Shown here piece after piece: positions 1 to 8,893 of a stretch of DNA of 60,659 nt. The position numbers and the translations under genes are program-made. The DNA is from Pseudomonadota bacterium (GTDB lineage: Bacteria > Pseudomonadota > Alphaproteobacteria > Acetobacterales > Acetobacteraceae). Where the stretch lies: positions 1-60,659 of the forward strand of contig JAJZGI010000007.1 in the NCBI GenBank assembly GCA_021798575.1. The letters are read 5' to 3'. The first letter of the stretch is position 1. The number at the start of each line of letters is the position of its first letter. The notes under the pieces are model-generated. The model saw only the letters and a list, made by a program, of their open reading frames with translations. It was not told the DNA's origin and ran no database searches.

Positions 1-746
1 CGCAGATGCGCGCCGGGGCCGAGTGCGCGGCGGTCCTTCGGCGTGAGTTCGGCCAGCGCCGCGGCGATCGCCTCCGCGCGCCGCTCGCCCGACTGCAAGC
101 GCTGGCGCTCGGTCGCCAGCGTCTCCTCCTCGCCGGGTTGCGGGTTCAGCCTTGAGAGCTCCTCCACCGCGTGGCGCAGAAAATCCTCCTCCCGCGCCGC
201 CTCGGCGATTTTTTGTTGCGCTGCTTTCAGCCGTGAGGCGGCATCCTTCCAGGCTCTATGCGCCTGCGCCACGGCGCGCAGAGTCGCGGCGGGCACGCCG
301 AAGGCATCGAGCAGCGGCAGGTGATTGGCAGGGTCGGCGAGCCCGGCCTGCTCGTGCTGGCCCTGCACCTCGATCAGCGATGCCGCCAGACTTTTCAGGA
401 ACGCCACACTCACCGGCTGGTCGTTCACCAGCGCGCGGGAACGGCCATCGCGGTTGATAATCCGCCGCAGCAGGATCTCCGCGCCCGCATCCAGCCCGTG
501 CTCGGCGAGCAGCGCGCCGGCCGGATGGCCGGGTTCGACCGAGAACGCCGCCGCCACGACGGCCTGCTCGGCGCCGGAGCGGATGAGCCCGGTATCCGCC
601 CTGGCACCCAGGGCCAGGCCCAGACTATCCAGCAGGATGGATTTGCCCGCCCCGGTCTCGCCGGTGAGCGTTGTCAGCCCGGCGGCGAAATGCAGGTCCA
701 GGCGCTCGATCAACACGACATCGCGGATCGAGAGGCTGCTGAGCAT
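1..746 (-). CDS. recN: DNA repair protein RecN (partial, C-terminal part outside window)
   Basis: SMC-like ATPase that acts in recombinational repair of double-strand breaks. I translated it by hand from the ATG at 746. The protein opens MLSSLSIRDVVLIERLDL and carries a Walker A motif, GETGAGKS, near residue 35, followed by a QGQHE motif typical of RecN and the beginning of a coiled-coil arm. No stop occurs before base 1, so only about 248 N-terminal residues are present. It lies 20 bp downstream of bamD on the same strand; a bamD-recN pair is common in alphaproteobacteria and suggests co-transcription. The start is supported by the family N-terminus, which begins a few residues before the first beta strand. 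Confidence 0.93.
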   Translation of the reverse strand, partial: MLSSLSIRDVVLIERLDLHFAAGLTTLTGETGAGKSILLDSLGLALGARADTGLIRSGAEQAVVAAAFSVEPGHPAGALLAEHGLDAGAEILLRRIINRDGRSRALVNDQPVSVAFLKSLAASLIEVQGQHEQAGLADPANHLPLLDAFGVPAATLRAVAQAHRAWKDAASRLKAAQQKIAEAAREEDFLRHAVEELSRLNPQPGEEETLATERQRLQSGERRAEAIAAALAELTPKDRRALGPGAHL

Positions 747-766
747 TTTTTATTTTGGGTAAAACA

Positions 767-1627
767 TTAGAACAGCCAGAACCCGTGGTGCCTGGGTGCG
801 GCTGGGCTGGGCTGGCCGTTGCCATCCCCGGCGGGCAACAGGTGGTGCGCCTTGAGCTTTGCGTAGGCTGTGGCGTACCAGGGGCTGCCCGGGTAGTTAT
901 AGCCCAAAACCGAGGCGGTGCGCTGCGCCTCCGCCGTCAGCCCGAGGTTAAGGTAGCACTCGACCAGCCGCTCCAGCGCCTCCGCCGTGTAGGTGGTGGT
1001 CGCGTAGTTGGTGATGACATCCTGGAACCGGCCGATGGCCCCCGCATAGAGATGCTGCTTTTCATAGAACCGGCCGACCACCATGTCGTGCGCGGCCAGG
1101 CGGTTATAGGCCAGGCGCAGCTTGATCCGCGCATCATGCGCATAGGCGGTGTCGGGGAAGCGGGTGATGACGTCATTGAGGGTCTGGATCGACTCGAAGG
1201 TGGTGGTCTGCTGGCGTTGCGCGCCGTCGATCTGCTCATAATAGCACAGCGCCTTGAGGTAATAGGCGTAGGCGGCCTCCTGGTTCTCGGGGTGCAGCGC
1301 GATATAGCGGTTGAGCGCGCTGATCGCGTCATCATAATTCTGCTGTTTATACTGCGCGTAGCCCTCCATCAGCTGGGCGTGGGTGGTCCAGCTGGAGTAG
1401 GGGTAGTTCTCCTCGACCGCCTCGAAATCCTTCACCGCGCGGCCATAATCCTGCTTCTCCACGCGGCTCAGCCCCAGGGCGTAGAGCGTGCCTGCGGGGG
1501 GCAGCGCGCCGGTGGCGCTGAAATCGCCCTCTTTATTCTCGCTGTTGAGGAATGCGGAGCATCCCCCCAGCGCCAGGGCGAGGACGAGCAGGGCGGAGCG
1601 GCGCAGGCCGGTTCTGAGATATGTCAT
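767..1627 (-). CDS. bamD: Outer membrane assembly lipoprotein BamD
   Basis: Lipoprotein subunit of the BAM complex that inserts beta-barrel proteins into the outer membrane. The start used (MTYLRTGLRRS) gives a short basic n-region, a hydrophobic core and the lipobox LALGGC, with lipidation expected at that Cys. The mature part is made of TPR-like repeats, including GLSRVEKQDYGRAVKDFE and LNRYIALHPENQEAAYAYY, and its length (286 residues) is normal. An in-frame ATG at 1648 would add seven residues, but it lies inside a palindromic repeat, so I prefer 1627. The gene is transcribed away from rpsA and is followed after 20 bp by recN. Confidence 0.92.
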   Translation of the reverse strand: MTYLRTGLRRSALLVLALALGGCSAFLNSENKEGDFSATGALPPAGTLYALGLSRVEKQDYGRAVKDFEAVEENYPYSSWTTHAQLMEGYAQYKQQNYDDAISALNRYIALHPENQEAAYAYYLKALCYYEQIDGAQRQQTTTFESIQTLNDVITRFPDTAYAHDARIKLRLAYNRLAAHDMVVGRFYEKQHLYAGAIGRFQDVITNYATTTYTAEALERLVECYLNLGLTAEAQRTASVLGYNYPGSPWYATAYAKLKAHHLLPAGDGNGQPSPAAPRHHGFWLF

Positions 1628-1640
1628 TGCGACCGGCTTA

Positions 1641-1674
1641 TAGAGCATGATTGATGTAGTTCAATCATGCTCTA
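1641..1674. repeat. AGAGCATGATTGA palindrome upstream of bamD and rpsA
   Basis: Perfect inverted repeat with 14-bp arms (TAGAGCATGATTGA and its complement) around a 6-base TGTAGT loop, lying in the divergent bamD/rpsA region. Near-identical palindromes occur at 17547-17578 and 33407-33439. It is either a dispersed repeat element or a bidirectional transcription stop; the lack of a T-run favours a repeat element. Confidence 0.8.
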
Positions 1675-1725
1675 TTTCTGTTCAGAGCGAATCGCCGGAT
1701 TCGGGCGCGATACCGGCCCGCGACC

Positions 1726-1753
1726 TTGACTCGGGCTGGCCATTGGGTAGAAG
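1726..1753 (+). promoter_or_regulatory. Candidate sigma-70 promoter for rpsA
   Basis: TTGACT (1726-1731) followed after 16 bases by TAGAAG (1748-1753). The -35 box is near consensus and the -10 box is weak. The position would give an rpsA leader of roughly 115 bases, and no other candidate in the 200-bp gap is better. Confidence 0.4.
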
Positions 1754-1874
1754 AGCGCGATCTTTCAACCGGACATCCCTGCCCACCGGCCGGGATGCTC
1801 TAGCCGTTGCCCTGAACGGGCCGCGCATTCCCCGCCGGACTGAACCCCGGCATTTCAAGGACAAACCCAGCCAC

Positions 1875-3608
1875 ATGGCTTCCATTTCAACCGTTGCCCG
1901 CCATTCCGACGCTCCCGCCTATTCCGGCACCGATGATTTTGCCGCACTCCTGGACTCCTCATTCGGCGCTAACGCCGGGTTCGAGGGCTCCGTCGTCTCC
2001 GGTATCGTCCTGCGGATCGACGATGATTTCGTCATCGTCGATGTCGGCCTCAAGAGCGAGGGCCGCGTGCCGCTCCGCGAGTTCGCCGCCGTCGGCGCCA
2101 GGCCCGAGGTGAACAAGGGCGACGTGTTCGACCTCTATATCGAGCGCTATGAGGATAAGGACGGCTCCATGGTGCTCTCGCGCGAGAAGGCGCGGCGGGA
2201 GGAGTCCTGGACCCAGCTTGAGAAGGCCTTCGAGGCGCAGACGCGCGTGAACGGCGTCATCCATGGCCGCGTTAAAGGTGGCTTCACCGTTGACCTCGGC
2301 GGCGCTACCGCGTTCCTGCCTGGCTCGCAGGTGGATATCCGCCCGGTGCGCGATGTCGCCCCGCTCATGGGCGTCGCCCAGCCGTTCCAGATTTTGAAGA
2401 TGGACCGTCAGCGCGGCAATATCGTCGTCTCGCGCCGCGCCGTGCTGGAGGAGACGCGCGCCGAGCAGCGCTCCGAACTCGTCGCCGGGCTGAAAGAGGG
2501 GCAGATCCTCGACGGCGTGGTGAAGAACATCACCGACTACGGGGCGTTTGTGGATCTGGGCGGGGTCGATGGCCTGCTGCACGTGACCGATATCGCCTGG
2601 AAGCGCATCAACCACCCGGCGGAGGCTTTGGTCATCGGCCAGCCGGTGAAGGTCCAGGTCATCCGGTTCAATGCCGACACGCAGCGCATCTCGCTCGGCA
2701 TGAAGCAACTGGAAGCCGACCCGTGGGAGGGTGTGGACGCGAAATACCCGCCTGGAGTGAAGGCCTCCGGCCGGGTCACCAATATCACCGACTACGGCGC
2801 CTTCGTGGAGCTGGAGGCGGGTGTCGAGGGGCTCGTGCATGTCTCCGAGATGTCCTGGACCAAGAAGAACGCGCATCCCGGCAAGATCGTCTCGACCAGC
2901 CAGGAGGTGGATGTCGTGGTGCTGGATGTGGACGCCTCCAAGCGCCGCATCTCGCTGGGCTTGAAGCAGGTTACCCGCAACCCGTGGGAGGCGTTCCAGG
3001 ACGAGCAGCCGATCGGCTCGATCCTCGAGGGTGAGATTCGCAATATCACCGAATTCGGTCTGTTCATCGCGATCGGCCCCGAGATCGATGGCATGATCCA
3101 TATGTCCGACCTCTCCTGGGACGATGCGGGCGAGACCGCGATCGCCAAATACACCAAAGGCGAGATCGTGAAGGCCAAGGTGCTCGATATCGACGTTGAG
3201 AAGGAGCGCATCAGCCTGGGCGTGAAGCAGCTTGAGGTGGACCCGGCGGCGGGCGTGCTGGACAAGATCCACAAGGGGCAGATTGTTACCTGCGTGGTGA
3301 CCGCCGTGCAGGCAAATGGCGTAGAGGTGAAGGTGGACGAGGTGCTCACCGGCTTCATCCGCCGCGCCGAGCTGGCGCGGGACAAGGCCGAGCAGCGCTC
3401 CGAGCGGTTTTCGGTGGGCGATACGCTGGATGCCAAGATTACGGCGGTGGACCGGGCGGCGCGCAAGCTCCAGCTTACCATCAAAGGCAAGGAGATCGAC
3501 GAGGACAAGACCGCGGTGGCGGAGTTCGGCTCGTCGGATTCCGGCGCCTCGCTGGGCGATATTCTGGGTGCGGCGATCCGCCGGCGCAACCAGCAGACCG
3601 AGGACTGA
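1875..3608 (+). CDS. rpsA: 30S ribosomal protein S1
   Basis: RNA-binding ribosomal protein that recruits and unfolds mRNA on the 30S subunit. The 577-residue protein contains six S1 (OB-fold) repeats; typical signatures include FVIVDVGLKSEGRVP in repeat 1, ITDYGAFVDLGGVDGLLHVTD in repeat 3 and ITDYGAFVELEAGVEGLVH in repeat 4. The reading frame extends upstream to 1647, but that part crosses a palindrome and is not S1-like, so the ATG at 1875 (MASISTVARH) is used. An AAGGA element lies about 12 bases before it, poorly spaced, as is common for S1, which regulates its own translation. A strong terminator follows. cmk, which often precedes rpsA in alphaproteobacteria, is not present here. Confidence 0.97.
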   Translation: MASISTVARHSDAPAYSGTDDFAALLDSSFGANAGFEGSVVSGIVLRIDDDFVIVDVGLKSEGRVPLREFAAVGARPEVNKGDVFDLYIERYEDKDGSMVLSREKARREESWTQLEKAFEAQTRVNGVIHGRVKGGFTVDLGGATAFLPGSQVDIRPVRDVAPLMGVAQPFQILKMDRQRGNIVVSRRAVLEETRAEQRSELVAGLKEGQILDGVVKNITDYGAFVDLGGVDGLLHVTDIAWKRINHPAEALVIGQPVKVQVIRFNADTQRISLGMKQLEADPWEGVDAKYPPGVKASGRVTNITDYGAFVELEAGVEGLVHVSEMSWTKKNAHPGKIVSTSQEVDVVVLDVDASKRRISLGLKQVTRNPWEAFQDEQPIGSILEGEIRNITEFGLFIAIGPEIDGMIHMSDLSWDDAGETAIAKYTKGEIVKAKVLDIDVEKERISLGVKQLEVDPAAGVLDKIHKGQIVTCVVTAVQANGVEVKVDEVLTGFIRRAELARDKAEQRSERFSVGDTLDAKITAVDRAARKLQLTIKGKEIDEDKTAVAEFGSSDSGASLGDILGAAIRRRNQQTED

Positions 3609-3630
3609 TCCGTTTTCATCTCGCAGGTGG

Positions 3631-3660
3631 AAAAAGCCGGGGCGTGTCTCCGGCTTTTTT
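3631..3660 (+). terminator. Intrinsic terminator after rpsA
   Basis: AAAAAGCCGG, a GGCGTGTCT loop region, then CCGGCTTTTTT: a GC-rich stem flanked by an A-run and a six-T run 20 bp after the rpsA stop. It separates rpsA from ihfB. Confidence 0.88.
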
Positions 3661-3743
3661 GTGGCAAAACGCTTTCATCCCAGATAGTTATTGACCCGCC
3701 CGGGTAGTCCTGCCATCGTTGCTCCCGGCTTGGGGGAGCTTGC

Positions 3744-4061
3744 ATGACACGTTCGGAACTGATCGCCGGGTTGGTGGAAGACAACCCGCACCTCACCATC
3801 GCGGATGTCGAGCGTATCGTCTCCACTTTGTTCGACGAGATGACCGGCGCGCTCGCCCGGGGGGAGCGGGTGGAGCTGCGCGGTTTTGGCGCCTTCACCG
3901 TCAAGCGGCGCGCCGCGCGGATGGGGCGCAACCCGCGCACCGGGCAGAGTGTCTCGGTCGAGCAGAAGGCCGTGCCGTTCTTCAAGGCCGGGAAGGAATT
4001 GCGCGAGCGGGTGAACAGGCCGACTGCCACGAAGAAGAAGAGCGTGGGAGCCAGGCCCTGA
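3744..4061 (+). CDS. ihfB: Integration host factor subunit beta
   Basis: One half of the IHF heterodimer, a nucleoid protein that bends DNA at specific sites. The 105-residue product has the HU/IHF fold: [15 protein letters not shown] at the N-terminus, the [14 protein letters not shown] strand, and the DNA-intercalating arm [18 protein letters not shown] ribosome site lies a few bases before the ATG. A TTGACC at 3691 could be the -35 element of its own promoter after the rpsA terminator, but the -10 element is poor. The stop codon overlaps the first codon of the next gene, suggesting translational coupling. Confidence 0.95.
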   Translation: MTRSELIAGLVEDNPHLTIADVERIVSTLFDEMTGALARGERVELRGFGAFTVKRRAARMGRNPRTGQSVSVEQKAVPFFKAGKELRERVNRPTATKKKSVGARP

Positions 4062-4339
4062 AATTTCTCAAAGCCATCCTCGGTTTTCTGGTGATCCTGG
4101 CGCTGATCGTCTTCGTGCTCTCCAACCGTGTTCCGGTCGCCGTCAGCCTCTGGCCGTTCGGGCTCGTCGCCGCATTCTGGCTGGGGCCGCTCGTGCTGGG
4201 CGCGCTCGTTGTCGGCTTTTTGCTCGGCCTGCTGTTTCATCTACCCTCGCGCATCTCGGCCAACCGCCGCGCCAGACGGGCGGAGAAGCGTGCGACTGAC
4301 CTGCAATCCGGCCAGGCGGCCCCGCCCGTCGCGCCATGA
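4058..4339 (+). CDS. LapA-domain inner membrane protein, apparent CTG start
   Basis: Small inner-membrane protein of the LapA (lipopolysaccharide assembly protein A) domain family. Two hydrophobic segments (about residues 4-22 and 31-60) are followed by a basic, Arg-rich tail ([13 protein letters not shown]), the usual layout of this family. Homology begins at the [10 protein letters not shown] segment, but the frame has no ATG, GTG or TTG nearby upstream. The only start that keeps the first membrane segment is CTG at 4058, which overlaps the ihfB stop as CTGA and has GGGAG seven to eight bases upstream. A GTG at 4091 would cut the first membrane segment. The stop overlaps the pyrF start as ATGA. 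Confidence 0.8.
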   Translation: MKFLKAILGFLVILALIVFVLSNRVPVAVSLWPFGLVAAFWLGPLVLGALVVGFLLGLLFHLPSRISANRRARRAEKRATDLQSGQAAPPVAP

Positions 4340-5022
4340 GTGGCCGGCTGATCGCGGCGATCGACACGGCGGATGCCGCGCAGGCGGCAGCGCTCATCCG
4401 CGCGGTTGCGCCGCATTGCGGGCTTATCAAGCTCGGGCTTGAGTATTTTCTGCGCCACGGGCCGGCGGGGTTGGCGGTGGCGGGTGGCGCGCCGTTGTTC
4501 CTGGACCTGAAATTGCACGATATCCCCAACACGGTGGCCGCCGCCGTGCGCGCGCTGCTGCCCGTTGGCGCGGCCATGCTCACGGTGCACGCCAGCGGCG
4601 GGGGTGCGATGGTGGCGGCGGCGGCGGATGCGGCGGCGCAGGCTGAAATTCCGCCCAAGATCCTGGCGGTGACCGTGCTCACCAGCCTGAACGCCAGCGC
4701 GCTGGCGGAGACGGGTGTCTCGGGTGGGGCGACCCAGCAGGTGCTGCGGCTGGCGCGCCTGGCGCTTGGCCATGGGGCGGATGGGCTGGTGTGCTCGGCG
4801 CATGAGATTACCGCCCTGCGCGATGCGTTTGGCGAGAAACCCATTCTGGTGGTGCCCGGTATCCGCCCCATGGGCTTCGAGGCGGCGGACCAGGCGCGGG
4901 TGATGACGCCCGAGCAGGCGATGCGCGCGGGTGCGGATTATATCGTCGTCGGCCGACCGATCACCCAGGCGCCTGCACCGGGCATTGCGGCGGAGGAGAT
5001 TGCCGCCTCGATTGCAAGGTAG
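4336..5022 (+). CDS. pyrF: Orotidine-5'-phosphate decarboxylase
   Basis: Last step of de novo UMP synthesis, decarboxylating OMP. The 228-residue protein has the family signature FLDLKLHDIPNTV, with the Lys-Asp catalytic array, near residue 55. It also has VTVLTSL in the middle barrel strand and the phosphate-binding end VPGIRP ... GADYIVVGRPIT. Length is normal for the bacterial class I enzyme. It starts with an ATGA overlap with the LapA-domain gene, making ihfB-lapA-pyrF one coupled unit. Confidence 0.96.
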   Translation: MSGRLIAAIDTADAAQAAALIRAVAPHCGLIKLGLEYFLRHGPAGLAVAGGAPLFLDLKLHDIPNTVAAAVRALLPVGAAMLTVHASGGGAMVAAAADAAAQAEIPPKILAVTVLTSLNASALAETGVSGGATQQVLRLARLALGHGADGLVCSAHEITALRDAFGEKPILVVPGIRPMGFEAADQARVMTPEQAMRAGADYIVVGRPITQAPAPGIAAEEIAASIAR

Positions 5023-5057
5023 GTGAGATTGCGCCTGAGCCATATCGGCGGCCTCGG

Positions 5058-5077
5058 AAACTACTCAGGGTAGTTTT
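5058..5077 (+). terminator. Weak hairpin after pyrF
   Basis: AAACTAC-TCAGG-GTAGTTTT: a 7-bp stem ending in four T residues, 36 bases after the pyrF stop and before the large kinase gene. The stem is AT-rich for this genome, so termination would be modest. Confidence 0.45.
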
Positions 5078-5182
5078 GATAGACTTATGATTAAATCCCT
5101 GATAATCAATACGTGGTCGTTGATAATGCGCCAGTGATATGCGCACGTGTCTGGTTTCTCGGCGGCTGTTTAGGAAAATTTC

Positions 5183-8100
5183 ATGCCTGGTGAAGCGCGA
5201 ACCCGACACGGCGGCGGCGTGCCGCCACGAAACGCTCCGGCTCGGAGCACGGATATATGTGTTGTCGGCGTTGGTGCGTCCGCCGGCGGGCTGGAGGCGT
5301 GCAAACGCCTGCTTGCCGCGCTGCCTGCCGCTCCGGGCATGGCGTTCATTCTGGTGCAGCATCTTGAGCCCTCGCACGAGAGCCTGCTGGCCGGGCTGCT
5401 GGCGAAAGCCACCGACATGCCGGTTTTGCAGGCGGCGGACGGCATGGTGGTCGAGGTTGACCATTTCTATGTCATTCCGCCGGGCGCGTATCTCGCGTTC
5501 AGCTCCGGGGTCTTGCATTTGTCCGCGCCGCCGCCGCCGGGCCGGGTGCGGCTGCCGTTCGATTTTCTGCTGGAATCGATGGCCTCCGAGCTTGGCCCGC
5601 GTGCCGTCTGCGTCCTGTTGTCCGGCACCGGCACGGATGGCACGACCGGCCTGCGCGCCATCAAGGCAGCGGGCGGGTTCGTGCTGGCGCAGGCACCGGC
5701 GGACGCCAGCTTCAGCGGTATGCCGGAGAGCGCGATCGCCACCGGTGAGGTGGATGATATCCTGCCGGTAGAGGAGATCGCCGCCCGGCTGCTGCACCTG
5801 CGCGGCCCGCCCGCCGGGCCCGCAGCGCCTGCCGGCCCGGCGGAGATCATCGCGCTGCTGAAGGCGAAAACGCCGCACGACTTCACGCTCTATAAATCGG
5901 GCACAATGGAGCGGCGTATCCTCAACCGCATGTCCATCCTGGGGATGGCGCCGGCGGATACGCAGGCGTATTTTGATCTGCTGGAGCGCGATGCGCAGGA
6001 GCGTGAAAATCTGGTGAATGACCTGTTGATCAATGTGACGAGCTTCTTCCGCGACCCGAAGGTTTTTGAGGCGCTCTCGGCGCTGGTGCTGCCCGGGCTC
6101 GTCAGCGCGGCGGAGAGCGCGATCCGCATCTGGGTCGCCGGGTGCAGCACGGGGGAGGAGACCTATTCGCTGGCCATGCTCTTCCACGAGCATCTTACCG
6201 CCGCCAAATCCCCGGCGAAATTGCAGATCTTCGCCTCGGATGCCGATGCAAAGGCGGTCGCCATCGCGCGGGAGGGATTTTATCTGGAAAACGCCGTGGA
6301 AAAAATCTCGCCGCGCCGCCTGGCGGAGTTTTTCATCCGGCAGGAGCATGGGTATCGCGTCTCCACCAAATTGCGCGCGGATATCGTGTTCGCGGTGCAG
6401 GATGTGCTGGCGGACCCGCCGTTCTCGAAAATGGATTTCATCTCCTGCCGGAATCTGCTTATCTATCTGCGCCCGCCCGCGCAGGCGCGCGCGCTCTCGA
6501 TCTTTAATTTCTCGCTCCGCCAGGGGGGCGTTTTGCTCCTCGGCCGGGCGGAGAATGTGCCGATATCGGACACGCGGTTCGAGGTGATCTCCAAGCCCGA
6601 CCGGATGTACCGCAAGACCGGGGTGAGCAGCGCGGATGACGTGTTGTTCCAGGTGCATGGCAGCGAGCTGCTGCGTAAGCTGGTGCCGGCCAATACGCGC
6701 CAGGTGCCGCTGGATATCGCGGAGCTGCACAAGCGCGTCATGCTGGAGAACCACGCGCCCGCCGCCGTGCTGGTGAACGAGCGTTTCGAGTATTTATACT
6801 CAAGCGGCGCCACGCAGCACTATCTGCGGGTCACGCAGGGCTACCCTTCGGCGGATTTTCTGACGATGCTGCTGCCGGTGCTGCGCGCGCGGGTGAAGGC
6901 GGCGCTCGTCCAGGCGGCGGAGACCAAGGCCCGTGTGACCATGCCGGGCGGGCGGATGAAGCGGGAGGGCCGGATGTCGCCCTTCGATATCGACGTGCTG
7001 CCGGTGACAAACCGCCACGAGCAACTGTATCTGGTCTGTTTTACCGACCAGCCGGCGGCCATGCCCAGAGGCAGGCAGGGCAGCGTGCAGGGCAAACGCC
7101 GGCAGGGCGAGCTGGAGGCGGAATTGCGCGAGGTGCGCGCCGAGCTGGAGGCGATGACGCGCAGCCTGGAGGACGCCAACCAGGAGCAGAACGCGATCAA
7201 CGAGGAGGCGCTGAGCGTCAACGAGGAGTTCCAGTCCGCCAATGAGGAGCTGGTGACCTCCAAGGAGGAGCTGCAATCGCTCAACGAGGAGCTCATCGTC
7301 CTCAACACTCAGCTGCAGGAGACTCTGGAGCTGAGCCGCACGACCTCGAACGATTTGCAGAACATGCTCTACAGCAGCGACCTCGCGACCGTGTTTCTGG
7401 ATATCGACCTCAAAATACGCTTCTTCACCCCGGCGTTCAGCACTCTGTTCACGGTCATCGCGGGGGATATCGGGCGGCCGCTCTCGGACCTGCGCTCACT
7501 CGCCGGGGACCCCACGTTGCTGGAAGAGGCGCGCGAGGTTCTCGACACGCTGGAGCCGGTGGAGCGGGACATTGAGGCTGGAGACATGTGGTTCAAGCGG
7601 CGGATCCTGCCCTACCGCAAGCAGGACCATGTGGTGGCGGGTGTCGTGATCACCTTTACCGATATCACGCTGGCGGTGCGGACCAGCCAGGCCCTGGAGG
7701 CGGCGGATTTGGAGGCCAGGCGCGCCGACCGGCTGAAGACGCGGTTCATGGCCGCGGCGAGCCACGATCTGCGCCAGCCTTTGCAGACGTTGGCGCTGCT
7801 GGCCGGGCTCCAGGCGAACAAAGCGCATGACGACGAGGCTAAAAAACTGTGCCGGAAGATGGAGGAGACGACCTCCGCGATGGGCGGCATTTTGAACACG
7901 CTGCTGGATATCAACCAGATCGACGCCGGGCAGTTGAAGCCCGAGCCGAAGGTCTTCCTGATCCATGATCTGCTGGGCGGGCTCCATGAGGAGTTCTTCT
8001 ACACCGCCGAGGCCAACGGCTTGCAGCTGCGGGTGGTACCGTGCAGCCTGATGGTGCGGACCGACCCCGGGATATTGGAGCAGATGCTCCGCAATTTGAT

Positions 8101-8893
8101 ATCGAACGCGCTGAAATATACCGAGCGGGGCCGTATTCTGCTGGGCTGTCGCCGGGCGGGGGACCGCGTGCGGATCGAGGTGTGGGACACGGGCATCGGC
8201 ATCGAGCGGCAGGAGGTCGCGCTGATTTTCCAGGAGTATCATCAGGTCGGCAATGAGGCGCGGGACCGTGGCAAGGGCGTTGGCCTCGGCCTCTCTATCG
8301 TGCAGCGGCTGGCGGAGATGCTGGAGCACCGGGTCGCGGTGCGCTCGAACCGTGGAAGGGGCTCGGTATTCTCGGTCGAGGTGCCGCTCGCAAGCCCGGC
8401 GGAGGCGCCGCCGCACGCGCCGAAATCCGCCTCGTCCGGCAAGATTTTCACCGGGCAGGTGCTGATCATCGAGGATGATGCCGACATCCGCAACCTGATG
8501 ACGCAGTTTTTGAGCGATGAGGGGCATAGGGTGAGCGCCGCCAACACGGGCGCCGAGGCGGTCAAGATGGTGGCTGGCGGCGGCGTGCGCCCGCAGGTGG
8601 TGATCGTCGATTATAATCTGCCGGACGAAGCCAACGGGCTGGATGTGGTGGCGCAGCTGCGCAACATGAACATCCCGCCGTTTGGCGTGATTGTGTGTAC
8701 CGGCGATATCTCGGCCCAGGCGGTCAAGGCTATCGCGGCGGCGAATTGCCATTACATCGGCAAGCCGATGCGCCTGAAGGTCATGAACGACACGATCCAG
8801 CGGCTGCTGGCGCGCGGCCCCGAGCCCGAGCCCGAGCCCGCCCCGCCCCGGCGACCGGCGAGAGCGTCTATATCATCGATGACGATGCCGTGA
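5183..8893 (+). CDS. CheB-CheR-PAS hybrid sensor histidine kinase
   Basis: A 1236-residue soluble signalling protein combining chemotaxis-type modification enzymes with a phosphorelay kinase. In order it has: CheB methylesterase (about 25-190; GASAGG serine, VQHL histidine, GTGTDGT aspartate); CheR methyltransferase (about 205-475; NVTSFFRDP, SAM site WVAGCSTGEETYS, ISCRNLLIYL); a Glu/Leu-rich coiled coil (about 645-720, repeated NEEL motifs); a PAS domain (about 726-832); HisKA with phosphohistidine in AASHDLRQP near 860; HATPase with N and G boxes; and a receiver (from about 1093, phosphoacceptor VIVDYNLP). There is no membrane segment. The last residues after a GAGCCC-repeat linker (PEPEPEP) look unrelated to any domain. 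A FixJ-type regulator continues in the -1 frame from the same point, so the C-terminus may be frameshifted. Confidence 0.9.
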   Translation: MPGEARTRHGGGVPPRNAPARSTDICVVGVGASAGGLEACKRLLAALPAAPGMAFILVQHLEPSHESLLAGLLAKATDMPVLQAADGMVVEVDHFYVIPPGAYLAFSSGVLHLSAPPPPGRVRLPFDFLLESMASELGPRAVCVLLSGTGTDGTTGLRAIKAAGGFVLAQAPADASFSGMPESAIATGEVDDILPVEEIAARLLHLRGPPAGPAAPAGPAEIIALLKAKTPHDFTLYKSGTMERRILNRMSILGMAPADTQAYFDLLERDAQERENLVNDLLINVTSFFRDPKVFEALSALVLPGLVSAAESAIRIWVAGCSTGEETYSLAMLFHEHLTAAKSPAKLQIFASDADAKAVAIAREGFYLENAVEKISPRRLAEFFIRQEHGYRVSTKLRADIVFAVQDVLADPPFSKMDFISCRNLLIYLRPPAQARALSIFNFSLRQGGVLLLGRAENVPISDTRFEVISKPDRMYRKTGVSSADDVLFQVHGSELLRKLVPANTRQVPLDIAELHKRVMLENHAPAAVLVNERFEYLYSSGATQHYLRVTQGYPSADFLTMLLPVLRARVKAALVQAAETKARVTMPGGRMKREGRMSPFDIDVLPVTNRHEQLYLVCFTDQPAAMPRGRQGSVQGKRRQGELEAELREVRAELEAMTRSLEDANQEQNAINEEALSVNEEFQSANEELVTSKEELQSLNEELIVLNTQLQETLELSRTTSNDLQNMLYSSDLATVFLDIDLKIRFFTPAFSTLFTVIAGDIGRPLSDLRSLAGDPTLLEEAREVLDTLEPVERDIEAGDMWFKRRILPYRKQDHVVAGVVITFTDITLAVRTSQALEAADLEARRADRLKTRFMAAASHDLRQPLQTLALLAGLQANKAHDDEAKKLCRKMEETTSAMGGILNTLLDINQIDAGQLKPEPKVFLIHDLLGGLHEEFFYTAEANGLQLRVVPCSLMVRTDPGILEQMLRNLISNALKYTERGRILLGCRRAGDRVRIEVWDTGIGIERQEVALIFQEYHQVGNEARDRGKGVGLGLSIVQRLAEMLEHRVAVRSNRGRGSVFSVEVPLASPAEAPPHAPKSASSGKIFTGQVLIIEDDADIRNLMTQFLSDEGHRVSAANTGAEAVKMVAGGGVRPQVVIVDYNLPDEANGLDVVAQLRNMNIPPFGVIVCTGDISAQAVKAIAAANCHYIGKPMRLKVMNDTIQRLLARGPEPEPEPAPPRRPARASISSMTMP

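Noticed and set aside
1647-1874. N-terminal extension of rpsA to the upstream ATG
   Set aside because: The extra 76 codons cross a palindrome and do not resemble S1; family length fits the ATG at 1875.
1959-3272. 437-codon open frame antisense to rpsA
   Set aside because: High-GC shadow frame: His/Arg/Asp-rich, no domain, and exactly opposite a well-conserved gene.
8821-8860. Classical programmed -1 frameshift site between kinase and regulator
   Set aside because: I see no X-XXY-YYZ heptamer in the right phase and no clear downstream pseudoknot; an indel or separate start is at least as likely.
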